Shown here: positions 17,739 to 27,079 of the stretch, piece by piece | Layout of the letters: the number at the start of each line of letters is the position of its first letter | How positions within the stretch are numbered: the first letter of the stretch is position 1 | Source: an uncultured Limosilactobacillus sp. | GTDB taxonomy: Bacteria > Bacillota > Bacilli > Lactobacillales > Lactobacillaceae | Assembly: GCA_944327195.1 (NCBI GenBank) | Contig: CALVGV010000010.1 | Location: forward strand, 1 to 57,288 | Direction of reading: 5' to 3' | DNA length: 57,288 bases | Position numbers and translations under genes: made by a program | The notes under the pieces: generated by a model | What the model was told of the DNA's origin: nothing | The model's input: the letters and a program-made list of their open reading frames with translations, nothing else | The model's database searches: none

Positions 17739-19157
17739 CTAGCCGAGGCCAATCATCTTCATCCAGAGGATGCCGACCGTGGACAGAACCACGATGTAGA
17801 AGATCCCGAGGACGAAGTTCAGCTTCCACCAGGTCCCCTGCTTAACGTAACCAGAGGAAGCCAGGATCGAAGCCGGCCCGTTGGCGTAGTGGGTAGTCGA
17901 GGCCATCACGGCAGACATGGCGGCCAGGAACATGGCGGCCAGGTAGTGCGGGGCCCCGGCGGAGATGGCCACCCCGAGGAACGGAGCGTACATCGCCGTC
18001 ACGTGGGCCGTGGCACTGGCAAAGAAGTAGTGGGTGTAGAAGAGGACGACCCCGAGGATGACCAGGACGGTAACCCAGCCCATCCCGTGGAGGCTAGATG
18101 CCATCGCGTCCGACAGCCACTTGATCAACCCGGATTCGGTGAGCAGGCCGGCCATGTAAACCAGGATACTCAACCAAACCAGCACGTTCCAGGCCCCCTT
18201 TTCGGCCAGAACGTCTTGAACCGAGAGGACCCCGGTAACCAGGAGAATGTCGATTGCCAAGAAGGCAATGAAGGTGGCGTCCATCCCGGTAACGCTGGTC
18301 AGCATCCAGAGAACCAGGGTCAGGATGAAGGCGAAGCTCATGATGATTTCACCCGGCTTCATCTTGCCCATCTTGTCCAGTTCACCTTCGGCCCATTCCT
18401 TGGCGTTCGGCGTTTGCTTGATCTTCGGCGGGAAGAGCTTGTAGATGATCCACGGAACAACGACCAGGCAAAGCAGGACCGGAATCGAAGTTGCCAGGAA
18501 CCAGCCGATCCAGGTGATGTGGACGCCGAGCTTGTCGGCCATTTGCATGGCAACCAGGTTCGGGGCCATCGCCGTCATGAAGAGGGCACTGGTCAGCAGG
18601 TTGGCGTGGAACTCGGTGAAGACCAGGTAGGACCCGATTTCGCCTTCGGTCCCCTTGTCCGGGGTCGAGTTGAAGGTTTCGGCCAGCGACTTGATCAGCG
18701 GGAAGACGATCCCCCCGGCCCGGGCGGTGTTACTTGGCGTCGCCGGGGCGGTGATCAGGTCAATCCCGGTGATGGCGTAGGCCAGCCCGAGGGTCCGCTT
18801 CCCGAAGAGGCGGACGAAGATCAGGGCCACCCGGCGGCCGAGCCCGGTCTTAACGATCCCCCGCGAAAGAAGGAAGGCCATCGCGATCAGCCAAGCGGCG
18901 GAGTTTTCAAAGGCGGTCAGGGCCGTCTTCATGTCGGTGAAGCCAAGGGCAACGGTCAGGACGAACCCGATCAAGGTAACCCCGGCAATCCCGAGGGGTT
19001 GGGTGATACAACCGACAATCGTGGCCACGAAGAGGGCCAGCAGGTGCCAGGCAGTAACCGAGACCCCGCTCGGCCGGACTGGCGCGGTAAACCAGATCAA
19101 GAGGCCAATCACGATCGGCCAGATGAACTTTTTATAGTTGATTTTCTCTAATTCCAT
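17739..19157 (-). CDS. DASS-family citrate/dicarboxylate transporter
   Basis: 472-residue membrane protein with about a dozen hydrophobic helices, matching the divalent anion:sodium symporter family (CitT/YflS type). Family segments include ITAPATPSNTARAGGIVFP, with the substrate-site SNT motif, and a second repeat near ASTTHYANGPASI. It sits in the citrate cluster and is the only likely citrate carrier in the window, in place of the CitP (2HCT) carrier of Leuconostoc. It may exchange citrate for succinate, acetate or malate; this is not visible in the sequence. Confidence 0.88.
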   Translation of the reverse strand: MELEKINYKKFIWPIVIGLLIWFTAPVRPSGVSVTAWHLLALFVATIVGCITQPLGIAGVTLIGFVLTVALGFTDMKTALTAFENSAAWLIAMAFLLSRGIVKTGLGRRVALIFVRLFGKRTLGLAYAITGIDLITAPATPSNTARAGGIVFPLIKSLAETFNSTPDKGTEGEIGSYLVFTEFHANLLTSALFMTAMAPNLVAMQMADKLGVHITWIGWFLATSIPVLLCLVVVPWIIYKLFPPKIKQTPNAKEWAEGELDKMGKMKPGEIIMSFAFILTLVLWMLTSVTGMDATFIAFLAIDILLVTGVLSVQDVLAEKGAWNVLVWLSILVYMAGLLTESGLIKWLSDAMASSLHGMGWVTVLVILGVVLFYTHYFFASATAHVTAMYAPFLGVAISAGAPHYLAAMFLAAMSAVMASTTHYANGPASILASSGYVKQGTWWKLNFVLGIFYIVVLSTVGILWMKMIGLG

Positions 19158-19514
19158 TGTTCAACCTCATTCAATCCATCGAATAAATGCGTTTTCCAAC
19201 CAATAATTGCAAGCCTTTCCACTTGCCGCCGACCGCGGAATCGCCGGTTTTGTGAAAAGTATCATTTGATTACGGTATCCATTATACACCAAGTCCTTTT
19301 GAAAATCTTTAATTCTTTTGCTCTTTTTTGAACAATTAAAAAAGGAAAGCCGGTTCCGCTTGCAAATTAAGGATCCTCCGTCCCGAACTTTGATTAGTTA
19401 GTGAAAATGCCCCTGGCGGCTTGTTTTCAAAAATGGCGGCCCCCACCCACCACTGCCAAGCAGGGTTGTGAACAGCGGCCACAAGTCCCGCGGGGCCGCC
19501 TTTGCTGGAAAGCA
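19158..19514. promoter_or_regulatory. Leader of the transporter gene and spacer to fusA
   Basis: On the minus strand TGTATAAT (-10 at 19281-19286) gives a 5' leader of about 120 bases for the transporter. The leader contains a GC-rich segment that can form a weak hairpin. Beyond it, to the fusA terminator, nothing recognisable was seen. Confidence 0.55.
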
Positions 19515-19552
19515 CAAAAAACCGGGAAGCCGATTGCTCAGCTTCCCGGTTT
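19515..19552 (-). terminator. Terminator of fusA
   Basis: AAACCGGGAAGC and GCTTCCCGGTTT form a 12-bp stem followed by T residues on the minus strand, 16 bases past the fusA stop. Confidence 0.9.
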
Positions 19553-19567
19553 CCCGGTAGGCAATAA

Positions 19568-21655
19568 TTACTTGTTGCCGCCGTTCTTTTCGATGATTTC
19601 TTCTTGGATGGACTTCGGCACAGCGGAGTAGTGATCGAAGGTCATCGTGAAGGTCCCGCGCCCTTGGGTAGCGGAACGAAGGGTGGTTGCGTAACCGAAC
19701 ATTTCGGACAGCGGAACGAAGGCGTGAACCAGTTGGGCGTTCCCGCGTTCTTCCATCCCGTCGATCGAACCACGACGAGCGGTAACGTGACCCATTACGT
19801 CCCCGAGGTTGTCTTCTGGGGCAACGATGTCAACCTTCATGATTGGTTCGAGGATGACCGCTTCACCCTTCGGAGCAGCGTTCTTCAGGGCCAGCGAAGC
19901 GGCAACCTTGAAGGCCGCTTCGGAGGAGTCGACTTCGTGGTAGGAACCATCGTAGAGCTTGGCCTTGAGGTCAACCAGTGGGTAACCGGCGAGGACCCCG
20001 TTTTCCATGGCTTCCTTGAGCCCTTGTTCAACGGCCGGGATGTATTCACGCGGAACAACCCCACCGACGATGGCGTCTTCGAATTGGAACCCTTCCCCTT
20101 CTTCAAGCGGCGTGAATTCAATCCAAACGTCCCCGTATTGACCCTTACCACCAGATTGACGAACAAACTTCCCTTGGGCGGAAACTTGCTTGGTGAAGGC
20201 TTCCCGGTAGGAAACTTGCGGCTTCCCAACGGTAACTTCGGCGTGGAATTCACGACGGAGCCGTTCAACGATGATGTCCAAGTGGAGTTCACCCATCCCG
20301 GCGATCAGGGTTTCACCGGTTTCTGGGTTGGTTTCGGCCTTGAAGGTCGGGTCTTCTTCGGCCAGCTTTTGCAGCCCCTTGTCCATCTTGTCTTGGTCGT
20401 TCTTGGACTTTGGTTCAACCGACACTTGGATAACCGGTTCTGGGAAGTCCATCGATTCGAGTTGCAGCGGGTGGTCAGGGTCGGTCAGGGAGTCACCAGT
20501 AGTGGTGTTCTTCAGGCCGATTGCGGCTGCGATGTCCCCGGAGAAGACTTCCGGAATTTCTTGTTGTTGGTTGGAGTGCATTTGCAGCAAACGACCAATC
20601 CGTTCCCGCTTGCCCTTAGTGGCGTTGAGAACGTAAGAACCGGATTGCAGGGAACCGGTGTAGACCCGCAGGAAGGTCAACCGCCCAACGAACGGGTCGG
20701 TGGCGATCTTGAAGGCCAGGGCAGCGAACGGCTTGTCGTCGCCGGCAGTCAGTTCAACTTCGTTCCCGTCTTCGTCAGTGGCCACGAACGGCTTAACGTC
20801 AAGCGGGGATGGCAGGAAGTCGAGCACGGCGTCGAGCATCATTTGGATCCCCTTATCCTTGTAGGCGGAACCTGCCAGAACCGGGAAGAGTTCGATGTCC
20901 AGGGTTGCCTTCCGGATTGCGGCCTTGATTTCATCAACGGAAATTTCGTCCCCTTCGAGGTACTTTTCCATGATGTCGTCGTTAACGTCGGCCAGGGTTT
21001 CGATCATGGCGTCGTGACGCTTTTGGGCTTCGTCCTTGAGGTCGTCCGGAATGTCAACCGTGTCCCAGTTTTCGCCGAGCTTGTCTTCGTCGTAGATGTA
21101 GGCCTTCATTTCGATCAGGTCAACCAGACCGATGAAGTCGTCTTCGGCCCCGATTGGCATTTGGATCGGCAACGGGGTAACGTTGAGCCGGTCCTTGATC
21201 GTTTGAACGGAGTAGTCGAAGTTGGCCCCCAACTTGTCCATCTTGTTGGCGAAGACGATCCGCGGAACGTTGAAGTCGTCGGCTTGGCGCCAAACAGTTT
21301 CGGTTTGCGGTTCAACCCCCGCTTGGGCGTCGAGGACGGTTACCGCCCCGTCGAGCACCCGGAGGGCCCGTTCAACTTCGACGGTGAAGTCCACGTGCCC
21401 CGGGGTGTCGATGATGTTGATCCGGTGGTCCTTCCAAACGGCCGTGGTGGCAGCGGAAGTGATCGTGATCCCACGTTCCTTTTCTTCATCCATCCAGTCC
21501 ATTTGGGAAGCCCCGTCGTGGGTTTCACCAATCTTGTGAATCTTCCCGGTGTAGTAGAGAATCCGTTCGGTTGCCGTGGTCTTCCCCGCGTCGATGTGGG
21601 CCATGATCCCGATGTTGCGGGTCTTGGCAAGTGGGTATTCACGTTTGTTAGCCAT
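19568..21655 (-). CDS. fusA: Elongation factor G
   Basis: GTPase that drives translocation on the ribosome. The 695 residues have the G1 loop AHIDAGKTT, the switch region [19 protein letters not shown] and NKMDKLG in the G domain, then domains II-V. The ATG has an AAGGGAG site. It follows rpsG in the str operon, but a strong hairpin separates the two genes, so its level may be set separately. EF-Tu is not next to it here. Confidence 0.98.
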   Translation of the reverse strand: MANKREYPLAKTRNIGIMAHIDAGKTTATERILYYTGKIHKIGETHDGASQMDWMDEEKERGITITSAATTAVWKDHRINIIDTPGHVDFTVEVERALRVLDGAVTVLDAQAGVEPQTETVWRQADDFNVPRIVFANKMDKLGANFDYSVQTIKDRLNVTPLPIQMPIGAEDDFIGLVDLIEMKAYIYDEDKLGENWDTVDIPDDLKDEAQKRHDAMIETLADVNDDIMEKYLEGDEISVDEIKAAIRKATLDIELFPVLAGSAYKDKGIQMMLDAVLDFLPSPLDVKPFVATDEDGNEVELTAGDDKPFAALAFKIATDPFVGRLTFLRVYTGSLQSGSYVLNATKGKRERIGRLLQMHSNQQQEIPEVFSGDIAAAIGLKNTTTGDSLTDPDHPLQLESMDFPEPVIQVSVEPKSKNDQDKMDKGLQKLAEEDPTFKAETNPETGETLIAGMGELHLDIIVERLRREFHAEVTVGKPQVSYREAFTKQVSAQGKFVRQSGGKGQYGDVWIEFTPLEEGEGFQFEDAIVGGVVPREYIPAVEQGLKEAMENGVLAGYPLVDLKAKLYDGSYHEVDSSEAAFKVAASLALKNAAPKGEAVILEPIMKVDIVAPEDNLGDVMGHVTARRGSIDGMEERGNAQLVHAFVPLSEMFGYATTLRSATQGRGTFTMTFDHYSAVPKSIQEEIIEKNGGNK

Positions 21656-21696
21656 CTTGAATTAATCTCCCTTCAAATTTGGTCTTAATTTGAGAA

Positions 21697-21733
21697 AAAG
21701 GGGTGACGAAAAATAGTCTGCGTCGCCCCTTTA
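21697..21733 (-). terminator. Hairpin between rpsG and fusA
   Basis: On the minus strand AAAGGGGCGACG pairs with CGTCACCCCTTT (one mismatch) and is followed by a short T run. It sits inside the str operon and can act as a partial terminator or as an RNA-stability element. Confidence 0.7.
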
Positions 21734-21768
21734 ATATTGAACACAGTCAGGCGACTGCCCCCAAGAAA

Positions 21769-22239
21769 TTACCAGCGGTAGTGAGCAAAGGCCCGGTTGG
21801 CTTCGGCCATCCGCAGGGTGTCTTCCTTCTTCTTGATGGAAGCCCCGGTGTTGTTCGAAGCGTCGATGATTTCGTTTGCCAGGCGTTCCACCATCGTGTG
21901 TTCACCCCGCAGACGAGCGTATTGGGTCAACCAACGAAGGGCCAGGGTCCGTTGCCGGTCCGGGCGAACTTCGATCGGCACTTGGTAGTTAGAACCACCG
22001 ATCCGGCGGGCCTTAACTTCCAGGGCTGGTTGAACGTTTTCCATGGCTTGTTCAAAGACTTCAACCGGGTCGTTCCCAGTTTGTTCCTTGATCACTTCAA
22101 AGGCTTGGTACAAGATCTTGGAAGCAGTCCCCCGCTTCCCGTCGAGCATCAGGTGGTTGATCATCGACGTTACCAGCTTTGAGTTGTAAATCGGGTCTGG
22201 TAATACTTCTGGCTTGGCAATGTGTCCTTTACGCGGCAT
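21769..22239 (-). CDS. rpsG: 30S ribosomal protein S7
   Basis: 156 residues, the usual S7 length. It nucleates assembly of the 30S head by binding the 3' domain of 16S r[21 protein letters not shown] and the conserved [12 protein letters not shown] are present. Second gene of the rpsL-rpsG-fusA operon. In Escherichia coli S7 represses this operon by binding the rpsL-rpsG spacer; whether that holds here is unknown. Confidence 0.98.
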   Translation of the reverse strand: MPRKGHIAKPEVLPDPIYNSKLVTSMINHLMLDGKRGTASKILYQAFEVIKEQTGNDPVEVFEQAMENVQPALEVKARRIGGSNYQVPIEVRPDRQRTLALRWLTQYARLRGEHTMVERLANEIIDASNNTGASIKKKEDTLRMAEANRAFAHYRW

Positions 22240-22271
22240 TGCTTAATCCCTCCTTAAATCTGCTCTTATGC

Positions 22272-22685
22272 TTACTTCTTCGGCTTCTTAGCACCGTACT
22301 TGGAACGGCTTTGCATCCGGCCTTCAACCCCGGCGGTGTCGAGCGTCCCCCGGATGATGTGGTAACGAACCCCAGGCAAGTCCTTTACACGGCCCCCCCG
22401 AATGAGGACAACCGAGTGTTCTTGCAGGTTGTGGCCAATCCCCGGAATGTAAGCAGTAACTTCGATCAGGTTGGACAGACGAACACGGGCGTACTTCCGC
22501 AATGCCGAGTTCGGCTTCTTCGGCGTCATCGTGCCGACACGGGTAGCAACCCCCCGCTTTTGCGGTGACGGGTCCTTGATTTCTTCCTTCTTGAAGCTGT
22601 TGTAAACGTAACCCAAGGCAGGTGACTTGGACTTGCCCTTGTGGGACTTGCGGCCCTTGCGAACCAATTGGTTGATAGTAGGCAT
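22272..22685 (-). CDS. rpsL: 30S ribosomal protein S12
   Basis: 137 residues. Part of the decoding centre. The conserved [11 protein letters not shown] loop around residues 53-63 is unchanged, and the lysine that gives streptomycin resistance when altered is still the wild-type Lys. It opens the str operon and is preceded by a strong promoter and a structured leader. Confidence 0.98.
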   Translation of the reverse strand: MPTINQLVRKGRKSHKGKSKSPALGYVYNSFKKEEIKDPSPQKRGVATRVGTMTPKKPNSALRKYARVRLSNLIEVTAYIPGIGHNLQEHSVVLIRGGRVKDLPGVRYHIIRGTLDTAGVEGRMQSRSKYGAKKPKK

Positions 22686-22716
22686 TATTTTTCCCCTTCC
22701 TAATTTTTAAGTCCAC

Positions 22717-22762
22717 ATATCCAGGCGGTTCTTTTTTGCGAATAAAAAAAGGGCCCGGATAT
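22717..22762 (-). promoter_or_regulatory. Hairpin in the rpsL leader
   Basis: On the minus strand ATATCC pairs with GGATAT, GGC with GCC, and CTTTTTT with AAAAAAG around a small loop, giving a 45-base hairpin that ends about 30 bases before the rpsL start. A second, smaller hairpin (GTCTGTC region) lies upstream. They may control str operon expression. Confidence 0.55.
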
Positions 22763-22840
22763 TATTTCTTTCTGTGCTATCGCTGGGACAGACGTCTGCC
22801 CCTCGACAGACTTTTCCGTTGCTAAAAAAGCACCTTTGTT

Positions 22841-22869
22841 AAGGTACCACGAACGGGGGGCAAAGTCAA
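22841..22869 (-). promoter_or_regulatory. Promoter of the rpsL-rpsG-fusA operon
   Basis: Minus-strand TTGACT (22864-22869) and TACCTT (22841-22846) are exactly 17 bases apart, leaving a leader of about 150 bases before rpsL. Confidence 0.75.
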
Positions 22870-22940
22870 CGCAAGTTAAAAAATTTTGACCGAACTTTTT
22901 CGGGCCTTTGCGCGTATATAAATAGTAGGAGGTAAATTTC

Positions 22941-23612
22941 ATGAACTGGATTCGTTTCGTCTTTGGGGCCTGCTGGGCCTCCTTTGTCACCACGATGGTC
23001 TGGCGCCACTGGCTAAACCACGCGCACCCCTACCCGCCCTACTCGGCCTGCGAGAACTGTGGCCACCGCCTGCGGGTCTGGCAGCTGGTGCCGGTGGTCG
23101 GCTGGCTAGTGCAGCGGGGCCGCTGCCACGATTGTGGGGCCACCATCAGCCCCTTCTGGCCGCTGAGCGAACTGGCCAGCGGGGCCGCCCTGGTCATCCT
23201 GGCGCCCGGGTCTTTGCCAAGCTGGGGAGCGAGCCTGGTGGTCGTCTCCGCCCTGCTGGTGATGGCGACGACCGACTGGACCCGCCAGTGGATCTGCCCC
23301 TGGTTACTAGTCGGCCTGCTGCCGCTGGCCCTGCTGACCCCGCCGGCAAGCTGGACCGGCCTCGACCTGGCCCTGGCCCTCTGCTGGCTACTGCTCGCCC
23401 GCCTGCCGGGACTAGGCAGCGGCGACGGTGACTTTCTCTGCGCCCTGACCCTGCTGGCCGGGAGCGAGCTGGCCTGCTGGACGGTCCTCTTCGGCAGCCT
23501 GTTGACCCTGGCCGACCGCCGCCTCTACGCCCGCCAGCCGCTGCCGCTGGTCCCCTACCTGGCGGCCGGCTGGGTGCTGGCATTGGGGAGCCGGGTGCTA
23601 CTGTTCGCCTAA
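22941..23612 (+). CDS. Prepilin peptidase, A24 family (ComC-like)
   Basis: 223-residue inner-membrane aspartic protease that cuts type IV prepilin-like leaders, here most likely competence pseudopilins. Two CxxC pairs (CENCGH and CHDCGA) form the N-terminal cytoplasmic domain. The catalytic aspartates are in ATTDWTRQ and in GSGDGDF. Several hydrophobic helices fill the rest. RBS TAGGAGG, with a -10-like TATATAAAT upstream. No pilin or com genes lie nearby, so its substrates must be elsewhere. Confidence 0.9.
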   Translation: MNWIRFVFGACWASFVTTMVWRHWLNHAHPYPPYSACENCGHRLRVWQLVPVVGWLVQRGRCHDCGATISPFWPLSELASGAALVILAPGSLPSWGASLVVVSALLVMATTDWTRQWICPWLLVGLLPLALLTPPASWTGLDLALALCWLLLARLPGLGSGDGDFLCALTLLAGSELACWTVLFGSLLTLADRRLYARQPLPLVPYLAAGWVLALGSRVLLFA

Positions 23613-23619
23613 AGCAAAA

Positions 23620-23805
23620 GAAGCTGGGAAACAAGGTTTCAAGCGCTCCGTACAGCTAAGTGAGAGCGGGCTTTGGCACGGGACGGGCCAGAGTTCGTCC
23701 TTGCGCAGCTGCTAGGAGCGCCCTTGTTTCCCGCGATTGCAGTGTAATATTCGGAGAGGAACGTAAAGAGGCTGGGAAGAAATGAGTTTCTTCCCAGCCT
23801 CTTTG
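23620..23805 (+). repeat. Family 2 structured repeat, copy 2
   Basis: Outer stem GGGAAACAAGG (23626-23636) with CCTTGTTTCCC (23722-23732), then GCGCTCC (23643-23649) with GGAGCGC (23715-23721), then CAGCT with AGCTG. A linker follows, and then a perfect terminator hairpin whose 18-base arms (23765-23782 and 23787-23804) enclose the loop TGAG. It fills the convergent gap between the prepilin peptidase and smpB genes. Confidence 0.88.
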
Positions 23806-24279
23806 CTAGTAGTGCTTCATTACCCGCGCGATCTGGCGCTCCTGTTCGCGGCGCCGGATGTCGTTGCGCTTGTCGTACTCGTGCTTCCCCTTGGCCAGGC
23901 CGAGGAGGACCTTGGCGAAGCCGTGCTTGAGGTACATCTTGAGCGGAATCAGGGTGACCCCCTTGGTGGCCAGGGCCTCGCGTAGCTTCTTGAGCTCCTT
24001 CTTGTGGAGGAGGAGCTTGCGGTTGCGGAGCGGGTCGTGGTTGAAGACGGTGCCGTTATCGTACTCGTTGATGTGGACGTTCATCAGCCACAGCTCGCCG
24101 TCGTGGAACTGGGCGTAGCCGTCCTTGAGCTGGACCCGGCGGGCGCGGACCGACTTGATCTCGGTCCCGGTCAGCACCAGGCCGGCCTCGTAGGTCTCGG
24201 TGACCGCGTAGTCGTGGCGGGCCTTGCGGTTTTGCGCGATCAGGTTCGCGTCGAGCGCTTGCTTTTTCTTCTTTGCCAT
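23806..24279 (-). CDS. smpB: SsrA-binding protein SmpB
   Basis: 157 residues. It binds tmRNA and brings it to stalled ribosomes for trans-translation. The OB-fold core shows [18 protein letters not shown] and GTEIKSVR, and the tail [21 protein letters not shown] is the basic helix that enters the mRNA channel. It follows rnr; RNase R is the known partner that degrades the rescued mRNA. No tmRNA gene is visible nearby. Confidence 0.97.
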   Translation of the reverse strand: MAKKKKQALDANLIAQNRKARHDYAVTETYEAGLVLTGTEIKSVRARRVQLKDGYAQFHDGELWLMNVHINEYDNGTVFNHDPLRNRKLLLHKKELKKLREALATKGVTLIPLKMYLKHGFAKVLLGLAKGKHEYDKRNDIRRREQERQIARVMKHY

Positions 24280-24327
24280 TCAAATCCCCCCAGGAAAATC
24301 AGGTCGTCCCCCCTTTGGGGCGCCCGG

Positions 24328-26691
24328 CTAGTGGCGGTTGCCGTTGTTGCGCCGGCGGCGGTGGGCCTCCTTGTCGCCCTTGTGGCGGGTTTGACCGCGG
24401 TTGATTTGGTAACTGTTGCGGTCGCCGTTTTCGCGCCGCTTCTCGGCCCGCTGGTTACGCTGGCGGCCCTGGTTGCGCCGCGAGCTGCCGCGACCGCGGT
24501 GGTGATCGGTTTGGTGCGGCACCCGCAGCTTGGTAACCGGGGCCTCGCCCGGGTTAACCAACTCGAAGTCGACCTCGCGCTGGTCCTTGTCGACCCGCAG
24601 TAGCTTGACCTTGACCGGCTGGCCGATCTGGAAGATGTGGTGGTTGCGCCGCCCCACCAGGGCCATGTGCTTTTCGAGGTACTCGTAGAAGTCGTCCTGC
24701 ATGGCGCTGATGTGGATCAGCCCCTCGACCGTGTTTTCCAGGGCGACGAAGAGGCCGAACTTCATTACCGAGGAGACCACCGCGTCGAAGGTTTCGCCCA
24801 CGTGGTCGGCCATGTACTCGGCCTTCTTCATGCTGTCGACGTCGCGCTCGGTGTCGATCCCGCGCCGTTCGGTGACCGAGGTGTGCTCGGCGATCTCGGC
24901 CAGGCGATCCTTGTACTTGGCCTTGGCCTCCGCCCCGGTGCCGTGCTCCTTGTACCAGCGGATCAGGCGATGAACCGTCGTGTCCGGGTAACGGCGAATC
25001 GGCGAGGTGAAGTGGGTGTAGTACTTAGCGCCGAGGCCGAAGTGGCCGACTTCCTCATCGGCGTACTTGGCCTGCTGCATGCTCCGCAGCATCATCACCT
25101 GAACCATCTGTTCCTCCGGCGTCCCGGCCACGTCCTTGAGGACCTTTTGCAGCATCTTCGGTGAGACGTTCTTGAGATCGCCCTTCATCTGGATGCCAAA
25201 GACGCTCAAGAACTCGGCGAAGTTCTTGATCCGCTCGCCATCCGGGGTCTCGTGGATCCGGTAGAGGAAGGGCACGTGGAGCTTGTAGTAGTGCTCGGCG
25301 ACGGTTTCGTTGGCCGCCAGCATGAAGGACTCGATCATCCGCTCGGACAGGCCGCGGTCGCGGAGCTCAATGTCGGTCGGGTGGCCGGCCTCGTCGACGA
25401 TGATCTTGGCCTCCGGGGCCTCGAAGTCGATCGCCCCGCGGCGGTGGCGGTGCTTGAGCAGGATCCGGTGCAAGTCGGCCATCGTTTCAAACATCGGCAC
25501 CAGCTCGTGGTACTGCTGGCGGGTCTTTTCGTCGTGGTCGGACAAAATCCGGTTGACCGCCTTGTAGGTCATCCGGGCGTGGGAGCGGATCACCGACGGG
25601 AAGATTTCTTCCTTGACGACCTCCCCCTGGGGGTTGATTTCCATTTCGCAGGACATCGCCAAGCGGTCCTCGTTCGGGTTGAGCGAGCAGATCCCGTTCG
25701 AGAGCCGCTTCGGCAGCATCGGGATCACCCGGTCGGTCAAGTAGACCGAGGTGCCGCGCTTGAAGGCCTCCTCGTCGAGCGGGGTCCCCGGCTTGACGTA
25801 GTGGGAAACGTCGGCAATGTGGACGCCGAGGTGGTAGTTGCCGTTATCGAGCTTCCAGGCAACCACGGCGTCGTCGAGGTCCTTGGACTCGATGCTGTCG
25901 ATCGTCACCAGGGGCTGGTCGGTCAGGTCGCGCCGCCCCTTGCGCTCTTCGTCCAGGACGTGGAGCGGAATTGCATTAGCCTGGTCGATCGCCTCCTGCG
26001 GGAACTCGTGCGGCACCTCGTGGGCGTAGACCACCGAGAGGATGTCGATCCCCGGCTCGTCCTTGTCACCGATCACTTCCAGGGCCGGGCCGGTCATGAT
26101 GGTTGGCGCGTCGGCCGTCGGGTAGGTCTTGATCGAGGCGGTGATCACCTCGTTGTCTTGCGGGTGAATCCCCTCGCCGGTGACGTAGAAGCGGAAGTTG
26201 GTCAGCTTCTTGTCCTTTAGGATCACTTCGCCGATGAAGTCGCCCATCGTCAGGTTCTTGAACTCGCCGACCACCTGGGTGTACTTGTGGTTCAAGATCT
26301 CGGTGACTTCCCCCTCCGGTCCCTGGTCGCGGGTCGGGTCGCCGGCCTTCAGGATCTTGACCTTGACCTCGTCGCCGGTCAGGGCGTGGGCGGTGTGGTC
26401 GGGGTTGACGTAGATGTCGGGCAGTTCCTCGTCGTAGGCCACGAAGCCAAAGCCCTTGGCGTTACCGTGGAAGACGCCGACGATTTCTTGGGCCTGGGGC
26501 ACGAGGCGGAACTCGCCGCGGTCGGTGACCTCAACTTTCTTTTCCCGCTCCAGCTGGGCCAGGGCCTGAACGATCGGGGTGAAGTCGGTGGCGGTCGTCT
26601 TCTTGAGCTGGCGACTAATCTTTTCGACCGTCAAGCTGATCGTCGGCTTCTCGCCGAGGACGGCCAGGATTGCTGCTTTTAAGTCTGTCAT
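24328..26691 (-). CDS. rnr: Ribonuclease R
   Basis: 787-residue 3'-5' exoribonuclease. Order of parts: N-terminal winged helix, cold-shock domains (about 70-230), the RNB catalytic domain with DSIESKDLDDAVVAW and GVHIADVSHYV aspartates (about 265-300), then an S1 domain (about 640-720). The last 60 residues are an Arg/Asn/Gln-rich basic tail, longer and more basic than needed for the fold, probably for RNA or ribosome contact. It precedes smpB in the same operon. Confidence 0.97.
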   Translation of the reverse strand: MTDLKAAILAVLGEKPTISLTVEKISRQLKKTTATDFTPIVQALAQLEREKKVEVTDRGEFRLVPQAQEIVGVFHGNAKGFGFVAYDEELPDIYVNPDHTAHALTGDEVKVKILKAGDPTRDQGPEGEVTEILNHKYTQVVGEFKNLTMGDFIGEVILKDKKLTNFRFYVTGEGIHPQDNEVITASIKTYPTADAPTIMTGPALEVIGDKDEPGIDILSVVYAHEVPHEFPQEAIDQANAIPLHVLDEERKGRRDLTDQPLVTIDSIESKDLDDAVVAWKLDNGNYHLGVHIADVSHYVKPGTPLDEEAFKRGTSVYLTDRVIPMLPKRLSNGICSLNPNEDRLAMSCEMEINPQGEVVKEEIFPSVIRSHARMTYKAVNRILSDHDEKTRQQYHELVPMFETMADLHRILLKHRHRRGAIDFEAPEAKIIVDEAGHPTDIELRDRGLSERMIESFMLAANETVAEHYYKLHVPFLYRIHETPDGERIKNFAEFLSVFGIQMKGDLKNVSPKMLQKVLKDVAGTPEEQMVQVMMLRSMQQAKYADEEVGHFGLGAKYYTHFTSPIRRYPDTTVHRLIRWYKEHGTGAEAKAKYKDRLAEIAEHTSVTERRGIDTERDVDSMKKAEYMADHVGETFDAVVSSVMKFGLFVALENTVEGLIHISAMQDDFYEYLEKHMALVGRRNHHIFQIGQPVKVKLLRVDKDQREVDFELVNPGEAPVTKLRVPHQTDHHRGRGSSRRNQGRQRNQRAEKRRENGDRNSYQINRGQTRHKGDKEAHRRRRNNGNRH

Positions 26692-26723
26692 TACACAATT
26701 CCTCTCAGATAGTAAGAAGGGGC

Positions 26724-26756
26724 CGTGACTGTTGCCACCGCCCCTTCAAGCATTTT
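26724..26756 (-). terminator. Hairpin between secG and rnr
   Basis: On the minus strand GAAGGGGCGGTG can pair with the GGCCCCTTC side (imperfect). It lacks a long T run, so it is probably an attenuator or processing site. Confidence 0.5.
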
Positions 26757-26775
26757 CTATTTCTTGGCGCGTTGT

Positions 26776-27006
26776 CTAGTGCGCGGAAATGTAGATGATC
26801 GCCAGGGCCAAAATGAAGAAGATGATCCCCACAATCGTGGTGACGATCTGCATCACGGCCTCAAACCCCCGGGCCTTGCGGCGGGAGAAGAGGTCGCCGG
26901 ACCCACCGGTCAAGGCGGACATGGCGTCATTATCAGTCTTTGCTGGTTGCATCATTACGCAAGCAATTAGCACAACGCAGTCGATCAAGAAGAGGGTCAT
27001 TAACAT
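26776..27006 (-). CDS. secG: Protein translocase subunit SecG
   Basis: 76 residues with two transmembrane segments (about 3-20 and 52-72) joined by a Gly/Ser-rich loop containing SALTGGSGDLFSRRKARG, the typical SecG loop. It assists SecYE in protein export. The secG-rnr-smpB order is common in Firmicutes. Confidence 0.95.
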   Translation of the reverse strand: MLMTLFLIDCVVLIACVMMQPAKTDNDAMSALTGGSGDLFSRRKARGFEAVMQIVTTIVGIIFFILALAIIYISAH

Positions 27007-27049
27007 GCTGCTTTTTTCCTCCTATTTTCAACCACTAGATATCTTAACG

Positions 27050-27079
27050 ATCATACCATACTTAAGCGGGGTTCCTCAA
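27050..27079 (-). promoter_or_regulatory. secG promoter
   Basis: Minus-strand TTGAGG (27074-27079) and TATGAT (27050-27055) are 18 bases apart, partly inside the end of the ClC gene. TAGGAGG lies before the secG start. Confidence 0.6.

Noticed and set aside
19401-19631. Small open frame next to the fusA terminator
   Set aside because: It overlaps the terminator and the end of fusA and has no ribosome site or recognisable protein.
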